This document shows positions 36,380 to 46,856 of a stretch of 64,000 nucleotides of DNA, one piece after another. Source of the DNA: JAHZKS01 sp047404135 (GTDB taxonomy: Bacteria; Pseudomonadota; Alphaproteobacteria; Rickettsiales; JABSSG01); the NCBI GenBank assembly GCA_047404135.1, contig JBDOIT010000002.1, positions 186,001 through 250,000 of the forward strand, read 5' to 3'. How positions within the stretch are numbered: position 1 is the stretch's first letter; every line of letters begins with the position of its first letter. Position numbers and translations under genes: made by a program. Under the pieces are notes generated by a model. The model saw only the letters and a list, made by a program, of their open reading frames with translations, searched no databases and was not told the origin of the DNA.

Positions 36380-36497
36380 CTAAATATGCTTAATTAGATC
36401 TTTGATTCTGTCATCTGAGAATTCATTGCTAGGAGGCAGTTCTAGGGCTCTTCGTTGAAGTAATAATCTAGAAATTTGTACTAGCAAGCACAGTCTG

Positions 36498-38069
36498 CTA
36501 AAAATGACTAATTTCTACTCCTCTACATGCTCCATACTCTACTTGATCTAATATTGTTTCTTCTGCTTTTAGAGCTGACAAGATATGGTCCGTTGATTCT
36601 TGCACCTCATCTAGCGCAATTGTATTCCTCATTTTAAGATCCTGATTACTATCAGATCTATTTACGCTCTGAACAGCATTTACTGCCTTATATTCTGATA
36701 TTAGACCCATACAATCATTACGCAAGGAATATAGAGAAGACCCAAATATACCAGCAGTATAAATCACCCCTAGAACAGGATTTACTGCAGAAATTACTCC
36801 AGGTAGTATTAGGAAGAACGCAGTTGAAGACATTGCGCTGAATGCCTTGCTATATTCTCCATGATGAATCTGGTATCCTATTTCTGAAGCTTTTACTATT
36901 TGTGAGTAGGTACCAAAACCGCATTTTAAGTTATATATTCGTAATGCATCACTACCCAATTCCCATGCTTTTTCTGCGCTTGGACTATTCACAAATCTTA
37001 ATCCACTTACAACTGTATTTGCAGCTTTAACATATATAACTCCACTATTAAGTGTATTCTGCAAATCATCTAGGGACTCCGTAAAATCCGTCCCTGGCTT
37101 CGAGTATGTATCACTTGATCCGCCTAGATTACGAGTTACTACATTATCATCACCTCTACCCATAAGCATATCCATTATAGCTTTATGTCCTTGTGTAGAT
37201 ACTGCACCTAATATTTGTGATATATCCTCGTTATCAAGGTCTAGCAATAAATCATGTGCTTCTTTACCATAATGTTTAAAAGCATATTCTAATAATTTTA
37301 ATCCATCTTGAGTATTCAAAATACTTTTATCAAATTTCATATCAGCAAAATTTACTACGTATCTTCCTTCATCATGGACATTATAAGAATTTTCAATCTC
37401 CTTAACTTTAAAGCCCTTTAAAAGCTTGGCTACTTCCATTGCATTTTGCTGGTTACAGTAGTCAGGATTTAATGTGAGCACCTTATGGTATAGTTTTGCA
37501 AGACATGGATATATATCGCTATGCTCATCACCGCTATATTGTTTTGCATAACCCACGATTTTCCCTATTAAAGCCAGGTATTGTTTCTCAACTGGATTAT
37601 GATCTTCGCTTGTATGTTCCAAAGCACCTTTTTTATCTACAATTACTTTTCCTTTCTGAATCAGTACAGTTCTAGATCCAAGATAATCACTATATTTAGA
37701 GACAGCATTTCCTAAATCTTCAAATACATGCTTTGGTACAAACCAATCGCGATCGTTATTAAACTTAGAGACCTTTTTCCCTATTTTAAGCAATTCCTTA
37801 CCAAGACCCTCATCTGAATTTGATATAGTAGCGCTGGAAGTACTATCTATTAAAATATTTGTAAATTCGTTTATCAGACTTGTGTCGTCTTCTGCCAATG
37901 CTCCATTTCCTCCCCCCATTGCATCTAAGATTGACTTTAAGTAGTCTATTAAGCCATTTGAACCTGAAAATCCCAGGGTCTCTGCTATGTCATCTGCTAT
38001 GTCATTTTCTCCAGTTTCATAAAGTAATTGAAACTTATTGATATGATCGTTTAATCCTGAATTTTTCAT
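36498..38069 (-). CDS. Large hypothetical protein with C-terminal hydrophobic hairpin, candidate effector
   Basis: A 523-residue protein of no recognised family. It has no signal peptide. The first about 390 residues are soluble and mostly helical. Around residues 395-450 the hydrophobic AFFLILPGVISAVNPVLGVIYTAGIFGSSLY could form a membrane hairpin, followed by an acidic C-terminal tail. This layout resembles secreted bacterial proteins that insert into host membranes, but that is inference only. A ribosome-site-like GAGGGGG lies just before the ATG. It is isolated: the flanking 36380-36497 and 38070-38440 hold no gene I can support. Confidence 0.65.
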   Translation of the reverse strand: MKNSGLNDHINKFQLLYETGENDIADDIAETLGFSGSNGLIDYLKSILDAMGGGNGALAEDDTSLINEFTNILIDSTSSATISNSDEGLGKELLKIGKKVSKFNNDRDWFVPKHVFEDLGNAVSKYSDYLGSRTVLIQKGKVIVDKKGALEHTSEDHNPVEKQYLALIGKIVGYAKQYSGDEHSDIYPCLAKLYHKVLTLNPDYCNQQNAMEVAKLLKGFKVKEIENSYNVHDEGRYVVNFADMKFDKSILNTQDGLKLLEYAFKHYGKEAHDLLLDLDNEDISQILGAVSTQGHKAIMDMLMGRGDDNVVTRNLGGSSDTYSKPGTDFTESLDDLQNTLNSGVIYVKAANTVVSGLRFVNSPSAEKAWELGSDALRIYNLKCGFGTYSQIVKASEIGYQIHHGEYSKAFSAMSSTAFFLILPGVISAVNPVLGVIYTAGIFGSSLYSLRNDCMGLISEYKAVNAVQSVNRSDSNQDLKMRNTIALDEVQESTDHILSALKAEETILDQVEYGACRGVEISHF

Positions 38070-38452
38070 AATTTACCCCCTCAATTTGGACTTTATTGAT
38101 CTTGCCCTAGTTTACAGGACACTTTTTCATCAAGCATTAAATTGTTAACTCAGAAATACAACAATTAATTACTAAACTCCTACTGTCGTCATAACATTCA
38201 ATTTAGTAAACAACAATAGCTTTGTTTTTCTTATGGATGGTATAGAACGATTATATAGAGATTAATCTGTTATAGTATAATCTCGGCAACAGAAGCTTAC
38301 TATGGCTGCCTATTATAACAAACGACTCTTGCTTAGGCAGCAAGCTGGTTACTTAAGAATACACAGCCTTTCTAAGCCCCATCTCAACTTCAGCATCTGG
38401 TTGACTTCTAGTCAGAATAGAACTACCTTCCCTCACAATATTGAGGCAACAT

Positions 38453-38653
38453 ATGTTACTGAGAATTTTAATCTTTTTTTTCTTAATAGGACTAACATCT
38501 TGTATAACCCCGTCATTCTATGAAGATCAGGATATTGCAAATATCGTGAAATCACACGGCGTTGAAGGCGCTGTAGTGATATCATCTTTAGATAATGGAA
38601 AAGAAATATGTTTGCTTAATAAGCCTGGAAGCGACCACTCTCCCATGCCTTAA
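38453..38653 (+). pseudogene. Truncated lipoprotein gene, possibly class D beta-lactamase-like, joined to a 5S rRNA copy
   Basis: From an ATG at 38453 the frame reads a lipoprotein signal (FFLIGLTSC), then DQDIANIVKSHGVEGAVVISSLDNGKEICLLN. The last part resembles the beta-hairpin that precedes the STFK active site of class D beta-lactamases. The frame then runs into sequence shared with the 3' flank and end of 5S rRNA at about 38611 onward and stops at 38651-38653. The catalytic part is absent, so the gene is broken at the duplication joint. The family assignment is tentative; the truncation is clear. Confidence 0.4.
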
Positions 38654-38728
38654 GACGTAGTACAATCGATTTCACGGTCGAGTTCGGAATGGGGTCTCGT
38701 GGTTCGCACGCGCTATGACCACCAAGCC
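38623..38728 (-). pseudogene. Degenerate second 5S rRNA copy
   Basis: About 106 bases closely match the intact 5S gene at 40415-40531, including the flank TTTGCTTAATAAGCCTGG, but lack an internal 11-base block present in the intact copy (just before ATTTCACGG on the plus strand) and carry several substitutions in the paired 3' arm. It is on the same strand as the intact copy, with two genes between them. It is unlikely to make working 5S RNA. Confidence 0.85.
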
Positions 38729-38738
38729 AGGGTACTTT

Positions 38739-39623
38739 CTAGTTCCATAGAACTTGTTGCACATATATCTTTAAATTATAAAAGAACCTAATAGCATAGG
38801 ATTGAGCTTTGAACCTATATGCATGTATGTCGTCTTTATAAGTCCGACCTTTGGCACGGTAACTCTTTGTTTGTGAAATTGTAGAATCTCCATATTTTTG
38901 ATGCACTAATCGAGGTTCGATACCAATAAATTTCAAATTAAACTCCCAAGATCGAGTGAAATATCTATCTACCGGCATCTTGATAGGTAAAGCTTTCTCT
39001 ATAAGGGCTCGGGCTGCCTTTCTATTGATTAAATAACAACCTGTATGAGTAATTTCAAAAAGATATATAGATATTTTTTGATTATATGTTTTCTTCAATG
39101 TTAATGGCAACCCTGAGTGGCTTATTTCAAAAGATACGATATCCCAGAGCGATTTCTCCTTACGCAGAACCTCTAATATTTTCTTTAAAGAATCCGGATT
39201 AAAATCAACATCATCTTCAAAAATCAATGCAAATTCAGATTCAGATTGCAAGAACTCCTTCCATGTATTCAGATGGCTCAAGTAACACCCTATAGTACCA
39301 AAGTTTGGTTTTCTATGTTGAAAAATTTCATATGAAGAATCCAAGACTTGGTCAATATATGTTTTTGACAAAGCAGTTCCATTTACAGCTCTGATTCGTT
39401 GTACATCGTACCCCAAGGAGTATACTTTAGGTTTTACATATTGATACCTACCTACAGAAGTATCTAGGTTTATTATATACGAGGTGGTTCCTGAGTATTC
39501 AGCAGAAGATGGAGGATTTAAATTAGAAGGAATAGAATCAAGCACAAAATATCCATGGTTAGGGTACGGAAAAAAAGTAAAGATTAAAAATAGATAAAAT
39601 AATAATCTGATTTTTCTGAACAT
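38739..39623 (-). CDS. Glycosyltransferase family 25 protein
   Basis: A 294-residue protein with an N-terminal hydrophobic segment (about 5-24) that is a signal peptide or anchor. Family GT25 (LPS beta-galactosyltransferase LgtB/LpsA type) is recognised from SYIINLDTSVGRYQY, IGCYLSHLNTWKEFL and the metal-binding ALIFEDDVDF. A later HTGCYLINRKAARAL also fits. It would add a sugar to LPS or a surface protein. It lies between the broken and the intact 5S genes, on their strand. Confidence 0.85.
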   Translation of the reverse strand: MFRKIRLLFYLFLIFTFFPYPNHGYFVLDSIPSNLNPPSSAEYSGTTSYIINLDTSVGRYQYVKPKVYSLGYDVQRIRAVNGTALSKTYIDQVLDSSYEIFQHRKPNFGTIGCYLSHLNTWKEFLQSESEFALIFEDDVDFNPDSLKKILEVLRKEKSLWDIVSFEISHSGLPLTLKKTYNQKISIYLFEITHTGCYLINRKAARALIEKALPIKMPVDRYFTRSWEFNLKFIGIEPRLVHQKYGDSTISQTKSYRAKGRTYKDDIHAYRFKAQSYAIRFFYNLKIYVQQVLWN

Positions 39624-39688
39624 CTAATATATTGTTTATTGGCCTTCTATAGTACATATTCTATATATAAACTCTAGCATTAAAATGC

Positions 39689-40255
39689 TTAGTGTCCATT
39701 TAAAACAAAAAACTTCTCCTTTCTATATTCTTTGCTAATAATATCAGTAACAAAGTTAAAGCCAAGTTTTGATAATATATGCTGCGATGCAAGGTTACTT
39801 AAAGCCGTAACCGCTACAATTCTTTTGATATCTGGATTGTTACGAAACACAAACTCCACACAGGCTTTAGCAAGTTCTGTAGCGCAACCTTTACCCCAAT
39901 ATTTTTTATGTAAAACATATCCTAATTCAATATCACTATATGAATATTTTGCAGAACTTATCCGTGGAATTGGCAATCGGTCACCATCAGGATCATGAAA
40001 TAAAGACATCCCTGCAGACCCAACAAAATCATTTGTATCTTTTGTAAAAACAGCAAAATTTGTAAAGGCAAATCTCTCCATCCATGATTGATACCTTTCT
40101 AGCTTACTTTTGATTTCTTCTTTGGTACAAGGCGTACATTGCATCATTTCTAGAATCTCATTGTCATTCCACAAACCATAAGAAAGAGCAAAATCTTCTT
40201 TACAGTCAAAGTGCCTAAGATAGAAATTATTTGTTTCAATTGTATTTTGGGACAT
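39689..40255 (-). CDS. GNAT family acetyltransferase (RimJ/RimL-like)
   Basis: A 188-residue N-acetyltransferase. Motifs include the N-terminal NNFYLRHFDCKEDF, the SDIELGYVLHKKYWGKGCATELAKACVEFVF block with the acetyl-CoA pyrophosphate loop (GKGCA, normally Q/RxxGxG/A), and the C-terminal SNLASQHILSKLGF. The substrate is not predictable. It follows 5S rRNA by about 160 bp on the same strand and precedes the GT25 gene. Confidence 0.85.
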   Translation of the reverse strand: MSQNTIETNNFYLRHFDCKEDFALSYGLWNDNEILEMMQCTPCTKEEIKSKLERYQSWMERFAFTNFAVFTKDTNDFVGSAGMSLFHDPDGDRLPIPRISSAKYSYSDIELGYVLHKKYWGKGCATELAKACVEFVFRNNPDIKRIVAVTALSNLASQHILSKLGFNFVTDIISKEYRKEKFFVLNGH

Positions 40256-40414
40256 ATTTTTATTAACCTTTTACCTCCTAATAACACAACAAAGATGTGA
40301 TTGATCCATATCATATCTTCAATTCAACAAAGAAAATATAAACGATAAAAAACAGAAAAAAGGTGAGGTGTATTGGTGTGTTGTAGATAAGAAAGGAATA
40401 TGTTTGCTTAATAA

Positions 40415-40531
40415 GCCTGGCAGTGACCTACTCTCCCACGCCTTAAGACGTAGTACAATCGGCGCTGCATGATTTCACGGTCGAGTTCGGAATGGGATCT
40501 CGTGGTTCGCACGCGCTATGACCACCAAGCC
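40415..40531 (-). rRNA. rrf: 5S ribosomal RNA
   Basis: About 117 bases reading on the minus strand from GGCTTGGTGGTCATAGCG to AGTAGGTCACTGCCAGGC, with the universal CCGAACTCGACCGTGAAA loop segment. It lies about 120 bp downstream of 23S rRNA and is separated from it by one arm of the 23S processing stem. Confidence 0.93.
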
Positions 40532-40555
40532 AATTAAACAAACATATCTTTCTCA

Positions 40556-40649
40556 CTGTACAACATAGTGAGATATCTTAAAAAAACCTAAAAGCTTATA
40601 CGATATTCTATACTGTAGTACGCTTAATACTACGTATGAGTTGGTGTAA

Positions 40650-40656
<7 letters not shown>
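40556..40656 (-). repeat. 3' arm of the 23S rRNA processing stem
   Basis: Two blocks (40556-40588 and 40605-40656) are near-perfect reverse complements of the 23S leader at 43509-43541 and 43409-43470. Most differences are A/G or C/T changes, several of which keep pairing as G-U. Together they would form a stem approaching 100 bp for RNase III cleavage of the 23S precursor. Confidence 0.75.
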
Positions 40657-43408
<2,752 letters not shown>

Positions 43409-43415
<7 letters not shown>

Positions 43416-43541
43416 TTACACCAATCACATGTAGTATTAAACATACTAACGTTTCAAGTATAAAATACTAATAAGCACTTAATTTTTTTCAAAATTAAAT
43501 AAATTTTTGGTTTTTTAAGATATATTCACTATGTTAAACAG
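43409..43541 (-). repeat. 5' arm of the 23S rRNA processing stem
   Basis: Leader partner of the inverted repeats at 40556-40588 and 40605-40656. The inner block ends in the first bases of mature 23S rRNA and the outer block begins just after the leader hairpin. Confidence 0.75.
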
Positions 43542-43545
43542 CATG

Positions 43546-43563
43546 CCGCTTAAGAAAAAACGG
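43546..43563 (-). other. Leader RNA hairpin of the 23S-5S unit
   Basis: On the transcript CCGUUU and AAGCGG pair around a six-base loop, just downstream of the predicted transcription start. A similar hairpin follows the 16S promoter (54046-54059). Confidence 0.55.
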
Positions 43564-43570
43564 TAAGCAA

Positions 43571-43599
43571 CTTATATTACGAAGCTATCAGCTTGTCAA
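43571..43599 (-). promoter_or_regulatory. Promoter of the 23S-5S rRNA unit
   Basis: TTGACA (43594-43599) and TATAAG (43571-43576) are spaced by exactly 17 bp on the minus strand, about 155 bp before mature 23S rRNA. The spacer holds a short palindrome AAGCTGATAGCTT. A separate promoter is expected because 23S is unlinked from 16S. Confidence 0.75.
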
Positions 43600-43844
43600 C
43601 GGATATTTAAATAAAAATGCCTATTATTATATTTAATTTGATTTTGATACTCTATAACCAGGTAATACGAGGAAATTTTATAAAAAATCACATCATACTG
43701 CTTTAAAGAACTGCAGGAAAGATTCTACTATCTAAATCTACCGCTCAATAATAAGTAAGTATTGCTACCAATAGAGTGCTCTTAAAAAACTTTACGTGCA
43801 CTAGTTTTTTTTGCACTGCTTAAACTTAAAACAAATGATACACA

Positions 43845-43880
43845 TAAAAAAACGCCGCGCTTTTTAAAAACTACGGCGTG
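43845..43880 (-). terminator. Intrinsic terminator of the tandem-repeat protein gene
   Basis: On the minus strand ACGCCG and CGGCGT form a stem followed by a run of seven T, starting about 40 bp after the stop codon. The remaining 43600-43844 shows nothing I can name. Confidence 0.8.
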
Positions 43881-43921
43881 CTTTTATATATAGAAAATAC
43901 TAGTGTCTTTAGAGCGAGGGA

Positions 43922-44551
43922 TTAGAAACTCATACCCGAACCCCCTGCTACCTGAAGAGCTTCCTCTATTTCTACCTGAAGAGCTTCCTCTATTTCTACC
44001 TGAAGAGCTTCCTCTATTTCTACCTGAAGAGCTTCCTCTATTTCTACCTGAAGAGCTTCCTCTATTTCTACCTGCGTTTCTCCTTGAATCTCCTGCCCGT
44101 TAGCTGCTTCAGGTTTTTTACCTTCCTCAACTCTTCTTTTCTTTCCTCTTCCATCATCTGCTTCCGTAACACCTTGAGAGCCAGATTCAGCAATGCCACT
44201 GTCATTTAGCGCATCCTTGTCATACTCATCATCTGCATCATGAACATCATCGATGGGTCTTTTGCTCTCTCTCTCCTTGTTAGGCAATTCCTGAATGCCA
44301 CCCCCTTGTTGCACTGCAGCCTCTACCGGTTGTATCGGCTGCATTCCTACTTCTTCAGTTATCGCCTGAAATTCCCGCATTTGCATAAACTCAAAAAGAT
44401 CAGATAATTCCTGACACTCTTCATCATCCCCTGAGATTGCATTCCTCCTTTCCCTTCTTAAGCTTCTAGTCGTCCCCTCAGTTGCTACAGCAAGGTCAAG
44501 GGCATCAATGATACCTTCATCTCCTTCAAATTTCTCGTACTTCTTTTTCAT
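43922..44551 (-). CDS. Acidic tandem-repeat protein with a basic NLS-like cluster, candidate effector
   Basis: A 209-residue, strongly acidic protein without a signal peptide or membrane segment. Near the C terminus the octapeptide QVEIEEAL is repeated five times, with a sixth partial copy just before the end AGGSGMSF. Just before the repeats is a basic cluster GKKRRVEEGKKP, similar to a monopartite nuclear localisation signal, and KRPIDD lies some 40 residues earlier. Acidic tandem repeats without signal peptide recall the TRP effectors of Ehrlichia and Anaplasma, some of which enter the host nucleus; homology is not shown. It has its own promoter and terminator. Confidence 0.75.
   Translation of the reverse strand: MKKKYEKFEGDEGIIDALDLAVATEGTTRSLRRERRNAISGDDEECQELSDLFEFMQMREFQAITEEVGMQPIQPVEAAVQQGGGIQELPNKERESKRPIDDVHDADDEYDKDALNDSGIAESGSQGVTEADDGRGKKRRVEEGKKPEAANGQEIQGETQVEIEEALQVEIEEALQVEIEEALQVEIEEALQVEIEEALQVAGGSGMSF
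43948..44074. repeat. 24-bp tandem repeat inside a coding region
   Basis: Five complete copies of a 24-bp unit, identical at the DNA level, plus a 7-bp partial copy. They encode the QVEIEEAL octapeptide array. Perfect identity implies recent expansion or ongoing homogenisation. Confidence 0.95.
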
Positions 44552-44619
44552 TTGATATACCTGATTACTAGAAAACGCTAAACCATAACGTTAACGTGTT
44601 AATTAAATTATAACCTTAT

Positions 44620-44648
44620 TTATTAACTTCTTTTAATGTTTGTGTCAA
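44620..44648 (-). promoter_or_regulatory. Promoter of the tandem-repeat protein gene
   Basis: TTGACA (44643-44648) and TAATAA (44620-44625) are spaced by 17 bp on the minus strand, about 70 bp before the ATG. A perfect palindrome ACGTTAACGT (44588-44597) lies between promoter and start and could be an operator. Confidence 0.55.
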
Positions 44649-44735
44649 CTTTTATTGCGCACAAACAAACGAGAATGGAAAAACCTCTCGACATTCGGAT
44701 TACTTAAATAGCCAAAAATAAGAGTTACATTTTGC

Positions 44736-45707
44736 TTACGCAAGAAGCTCGGTAACTGAGGTAAGAATGCTGAGTTTATTATATCTGGAAATCAAATCTG
44801 CATCTAAGGGTACTTCACAAAGAATCTCTACTCCGGATTTTTTCGAATATGCAGACAACTCTTCACCTTTGCCGAATATGTAGTTTTTATCTCCTGCATT
44901 CCCTATATAACTCATATTCTTGACGATTCCTAGTATTGGAATAGAGAATTTATTATACATATCTATTGCCCTGGATACGTCTGAAACGGATAGTACTTGC
45001 GGCGTAGATACAATAATGACACTATCTATATTATATTTATCACAAATTGTAAGATGAATGTCCCCTGTTCCAGGTGGCATATCTATTATTAAGTAATCCA
45101 AATTCTTCCACTTAGTTGCATATAAAAGCTGGTGTAACGCTTTGGTAATCATTGGACCACGCCATGACAAAGCCTTGGATTCTGGGATTAAATACCCCAT
45201 GGAATTGACCTGTATTTTATGATAATCGTGAGGAATAATCTGCTTATCCACGATTTCTGGTTTCTCCGATATCCCAGTCAGTGCTGGTACCGATGGGCCA
45301 TAAATATCAGCATCCAATAATCCCACATTTTTTCCCTGCTCTGACATCAGCCTGGCAAGTATTAAGGCAATTGTAGATTTCCCTACTCCACCTTTACATG
45401 ACGAAACCAATATTACATTTTTTACACCTGGTATCCTGATTTTTCTTTTTTCTGGTTTCGGATTATGGTCTCCCGTAAACACTATCTTTACTGAGTCCAC
45501 ACCCTCTAATTCGCTCAATCTTTTCTTTAACTCTGTAGAAATATGGTCGATAATTTCTTGATTCTCTTCTGTCACATTTATGACGCAATTAACTTTATTA
45601 TCTTTTGGAACAAGATCCATAATATAACCTTCCTCGCGCAAATCTATATGTCGCCCGCGAAATAAGAAGTTACAAACTAAAGCATCCAACTTTTCTTTGG
45701 TTATCAT
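44736..45707 (-). CDS. mrp: Mrp/ApbC-type P-loop ATPase, iron-sulfur cluster carrier
   Basis: A 323-residue protein of the Mrp/NBP35 family, which delivers Fe-S clusters to apoproteins. An N-terminal MIP18-like domain (about 1-80) precedes the deviant Walker A CKGGVGKST (104-112), then DADIYGPSVP and DYLIIDMPPGTGD. The CxxC pair that binds the bridging cluster in E. coli Mrp is not present after VKNMSYI. As far as I recall this is shared by other alphaproteobacterial members, and it suggests different cluster ligation or a regulatory role. Confidence 0.92.
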   Translation of the reverse strand: MITKEKLDALVCNFLFRGRHIDLREEGYIMDLVPKDNKVNCVINVTEENQEIIDHISTELKKRLSELEGVDSVKIVFTGDHNPKPEKRKIRIPGVKNVILVSSCKGGVGKSTIALILARLMSEQGKNVGLLDADIYGPSVPALTGISEKPEIVDKQIIPHDYHKIQVNSMGYLIPESKALSWRGPMITKALHQLLYATKWKNLDYLIIDMPPGTGDIHLTICDKYNIDSVIIVSTPQVLSVSDVSRAIDMYNKFSIPILGIVKNMSYIGNAGDKNYIFGKGEELSAYSKKSGVEILCEVPLDADLISRYNKLSILTSVTELLA

Positions 45708-45779
45708 CTTTTATACTCTTGCTAATATCAAATAGTGTCACTATATTCATACAGGTATTTTATGAAAAAGTGAATCATA

Positions 45780-46856
45780 ATGACAGAGGGTAACAATTAC
45801 AAATCTCCATGGGGCAAGACTCCTGACAATAACAATCCTAATCCCAGGGAGAAAATAACTCCGATTTTTTCAAAGAATTTTGATAATTTTAAATTCGACC
45901 CGTCTAACACAAGATTTATTTTGTTTTTGCTGTTGGGTTTATTTGTTGTCTGGATTCTTTCAGGCCTCTATATCGTAGACCAAGGTGAACAAGCAGCCGT
46001 AACAAGATTTGGTAAATTTGTGAGAATATCTAGTGCTGGAGCAAATTACCACATCCCTTATCCAGTAGAACGCGTTACAAAAGTAAAGGTAGACAGAGTC
46101 CAAAGAGAGGAAATTGGTTTTAGATCTGCGCTAGAAAGCACAGGCTTCAGAATGCCAACTAGAAGCAAAGTCGCAAGGTTCCTGCCTGAAGAAAGCTTAA
46201 TGCTAACAGGTGATGAAAATATTGCTGATATCAACTTCTTCGTACAATGGAGGGTAGATAATATAGAAGACTATCTATATAACGTAGCAAATGTTAAGGC
46301 GACTGTAAAAAGCGCTGCAGAAAGTGCTATGAGGGAAATTATTGGCAATACTACCATTGCCGAGGCTTTAACTCATGGTAAGGCAAAAATACAAGAGGAC
46401 GCTAAGCACTTACTCCAAACCACTCTTAATGAATATAAAAGTGGCGTAATGGTTGAGAACCTGAGCTTATTGAAAGTAGAAGCACCATCTGAAGTAATAG
46501 ATTCATTTAGAGACGTACAAACCGCAAGAGCAGATAGGAACAATAAGATCAATAAAGCCGAGTCCTTTCGAAATGATATAATACCAAAAGCCCGAGGTGA
46601 AGCTGCTCAGATAATTCAAAAAGCACAAGGGTATAAAGTTAAGGTAATAGAAGAAGCAAAGGGTGGCGCAGAGAAGTTTAAGAGTGTTTATGCTCAATAT
46701 TCAAAAGCTAAAGATGTAACTAGAAAGAGAATGTATCTTGAAACCATGGAATCTATTCTTGAAGGCGCTGAGAAAGTTGTAATGAGCAAAGACATGAACA
46801 GCTCCATGGTTCCTTATCTACCACTTAAGCAGTTGAGGAACGGTAATGCAAAATAG
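45780..46856 (+). CDS. hflK: HflK, FtsH-regulating SPFH/band 7 protein
   Basis: A 358-residue protein with a cytoplasmic Gly/Asn/Pro-rich N terminus, one membrane helix (about 55-73) and an SPFH domain beginning YIVDQGEQAAVTRFGKF. With HflC it forms a large periplasmic cage around FtsH that limits access of membrane substrates. The downstream helical region (ARADRNNKINKAE, KARGEAAQIIQKAQGYK) is typical. It overlaps hflC by 11 bp. hflK-hflC-degP is an alphaproteobacterial gene order. Confidence 0.95.
   Translation: MTEGNNYKSPWGKTPDNNNPNPREKITPIFSKNFDNFKFDPSNTRFILFLLLGLFVVWILSGLYIVDQGEQAAVTRFGKFVRISSAGANYHIPYPVERVTKVKVDRVQREEIGFRSALESTGFRMPTRSKVARFLPEESLMLTGDENIADINFFVQWRVDNIEDYLYNVANVKATVKSAAESAMREIIGNTTIAEALTHGKAKIQEDAKHLLQTTLNEYKSGVMVENLSLLKVEAPSEVIDSFRDVQTARADRNNKINKAESFRNDIIPKARGEAAQIIQKAQGYKVKVIEEAKGGAEKFKSVYAQYSKAKDVTRKRMYLETMESILEGAEKVVMSKDMNSSMVPYLPLKQLRNGNAK

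Noticed and set aside
38302..38523. 73-codon plus-strand frame starting MAAYYNKRLLL
   Set aside because: It overlaps the lipoprotein remnant in another frame and shows no family character.
43948..44074. Short regular repeats as a CRISPR array
   Set aside because: The 24-bp units are directly abutting with no spacers and lie in frame inside a gene.
43903..44103. Plus-strand frame with LPEELPLF repeats
   Set aside because: It is the antisense reading of the 24-bp tandem repeat; the minus-strand gene has promoter, ribosome context and terminator.
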